DNA of 6,602 nt, taken from contig JAADEO010000183.1 of NCBI GenBank assembly GCA_013153415.1, positions 1-6,602 on the forward strand, read 5' to 3'. This DNA is from Deltaproteobacteria bacterium. Lineage in GTDB: Bacteria; Desulfobacterota; Anaeroferrophillalia; Anaeroferrophillales; Tharpellaceae. A program made the translations under genes and the position numbers. The notes beneath the pieces are model-generated. The model saw only the letters and a list, made by a program, of their open reading frames with translations. It had not been told where the DNA came from and did no database searches. How positions within the stretch are numbered: position 1 is the stretch's first letter; each line of letters starts with the position of its first letter. Positions 6,249 through 6,602 of the stretch are shown here, piece after piece.

Positions 6249-6371
6249 ACAAACCAGTAATTTTACGGTCCTCTCTATTGCTGCGGTCCCTCCGGATCGG
6301 GGCTGACGGCCGTTCGAAAAGATGGTTTTTCCTGTTTTGAAACTGTTACCTTTTTGCGGGAGGAGAGTGTT

Positions 6372-6602
6372 ATGGCGGTTAAAGTTGCGTTGAATGGGTT
6401 TGGCCGGATCGGCCGGGATTGTCTGCGGGCTGCGGCGGCGGACGACCGTTTCGATTTCAAGGCGATTGTCAGTACCACCGATGACGCCCGGACGATGGCG
6501 CATCTTTTGAAGTATGATTCGGTTTCCGGTCGTCTTGACGCTGAGGTCGAAGCCGGTGACAAATCCCTCAGGGTCAACGGCAAAGAGATCGCCCTTATCG
6601 CC
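6372..6602 (+). CDS. gap: Glyceraldehyde-3-phosphate dehydrogenase, N-terminal 77 residues (3' truncated by window)
   Basis: GAPDH interconverts glyceraldehyde-3-phosphate and 1,3-bisphosphoglycerate with NAD(P) in glycolysis or gluconeogenesis. The frame is open from ATG 6372 to the window end. The N-terminal Rossmann motif NGFGRIGR (8-15) and the family signature HLLKYDSVSGRLDAEV (44-59), then LRVNGKEIALIA, identify it clearly. GGAGGA (6359-6364) is a strong SD 7 nt upstream, and the conserved N-terminus begins right at this ATG. The second strand ends IVSTTDD, so the usual Asn-Asp pair contacting the adenosine ribose of NAD is Ser34-Thr35. This hints at NADP(H) preference, as in GapB-type enzymes, but the other selectivity residues and the catalytic Cys lie beyond the window. 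Asp16 replaces the hydrophobic or Asn residue common after GRIGR. Confidence 0.93.
   Translation, partial: MAVKVALNGFGRIGRDCLRAAAADDRFDFKAIVSTTDDARTMAHLLKYDSVSGRLDAEVEAGDKSLRVNGKEIALIA

Overview
The window is a GC-rich, gene-dense bacterial chromosome segment with every supported gene on the + strand. A periplasmic four-haem class III cytochrome c, a System II (ResB/CcsA) cytochrome c assembly pair, a UbiE/MenG quinone methyltransferase and a GyrA without the long tower insertion of E. coli together suggest an anaerobic, multihaem-cytochrome-using bacterium. A member of Desulfobacterota/Desulfuromonadia (Geobacter- or Desulfuromonas-like) fits best, but this is inferred from gene content only.

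Layout. 1-1683: 3' two thirds of gyrA (start outside the window). 1692-2426: ubiE/menG, 8 nt after gyrA with its SD overlapping the gyrA stop, so probably co-transcribed. 2533-3189: elbB, a DJ-1/PfpI-superfamily glyoxalase-like protein. 3190-3361: a regulatory region with a perfect TTGACA -35 box, a 13-nt palindrome at the predicted transcription start and a small 5'-UTR hairpin. 3362-3727: secreted tetrahaem cytochrome, followed by a strong intrinsic terminator (3756-3791). 3871-5274 and 5287-6132: resB and ccsA, 12 nt apart, closed by a second strong terminator (6170-6200). 6372-6602: 5' end of a glyceraldehyde-3-phosphate dehydrogenase gene, cut by the window end.

How they fit together. 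The cytochrome and the machinery that attaches haem to such proteins are adjacent but form separate transcription units. UbiE/MenG makes the membrane quinone that would feed electrons towards periplasmic cytochromes, so the centre of the window reads as a small respiratory neighbourhood between housekeeping genes (gyrA, gap).

No clearly new system, mobile element, CRISPR array, tRNA or rRNA is visible. The points most worth a second look are a degenerate GyrA box in blade 1 of the gyrase C-terminal domain, replacement of the NAD-selecting Asn-Asp pair in GAPDH by Ser-Thr, and the possible operator at the cytochrome promoter.
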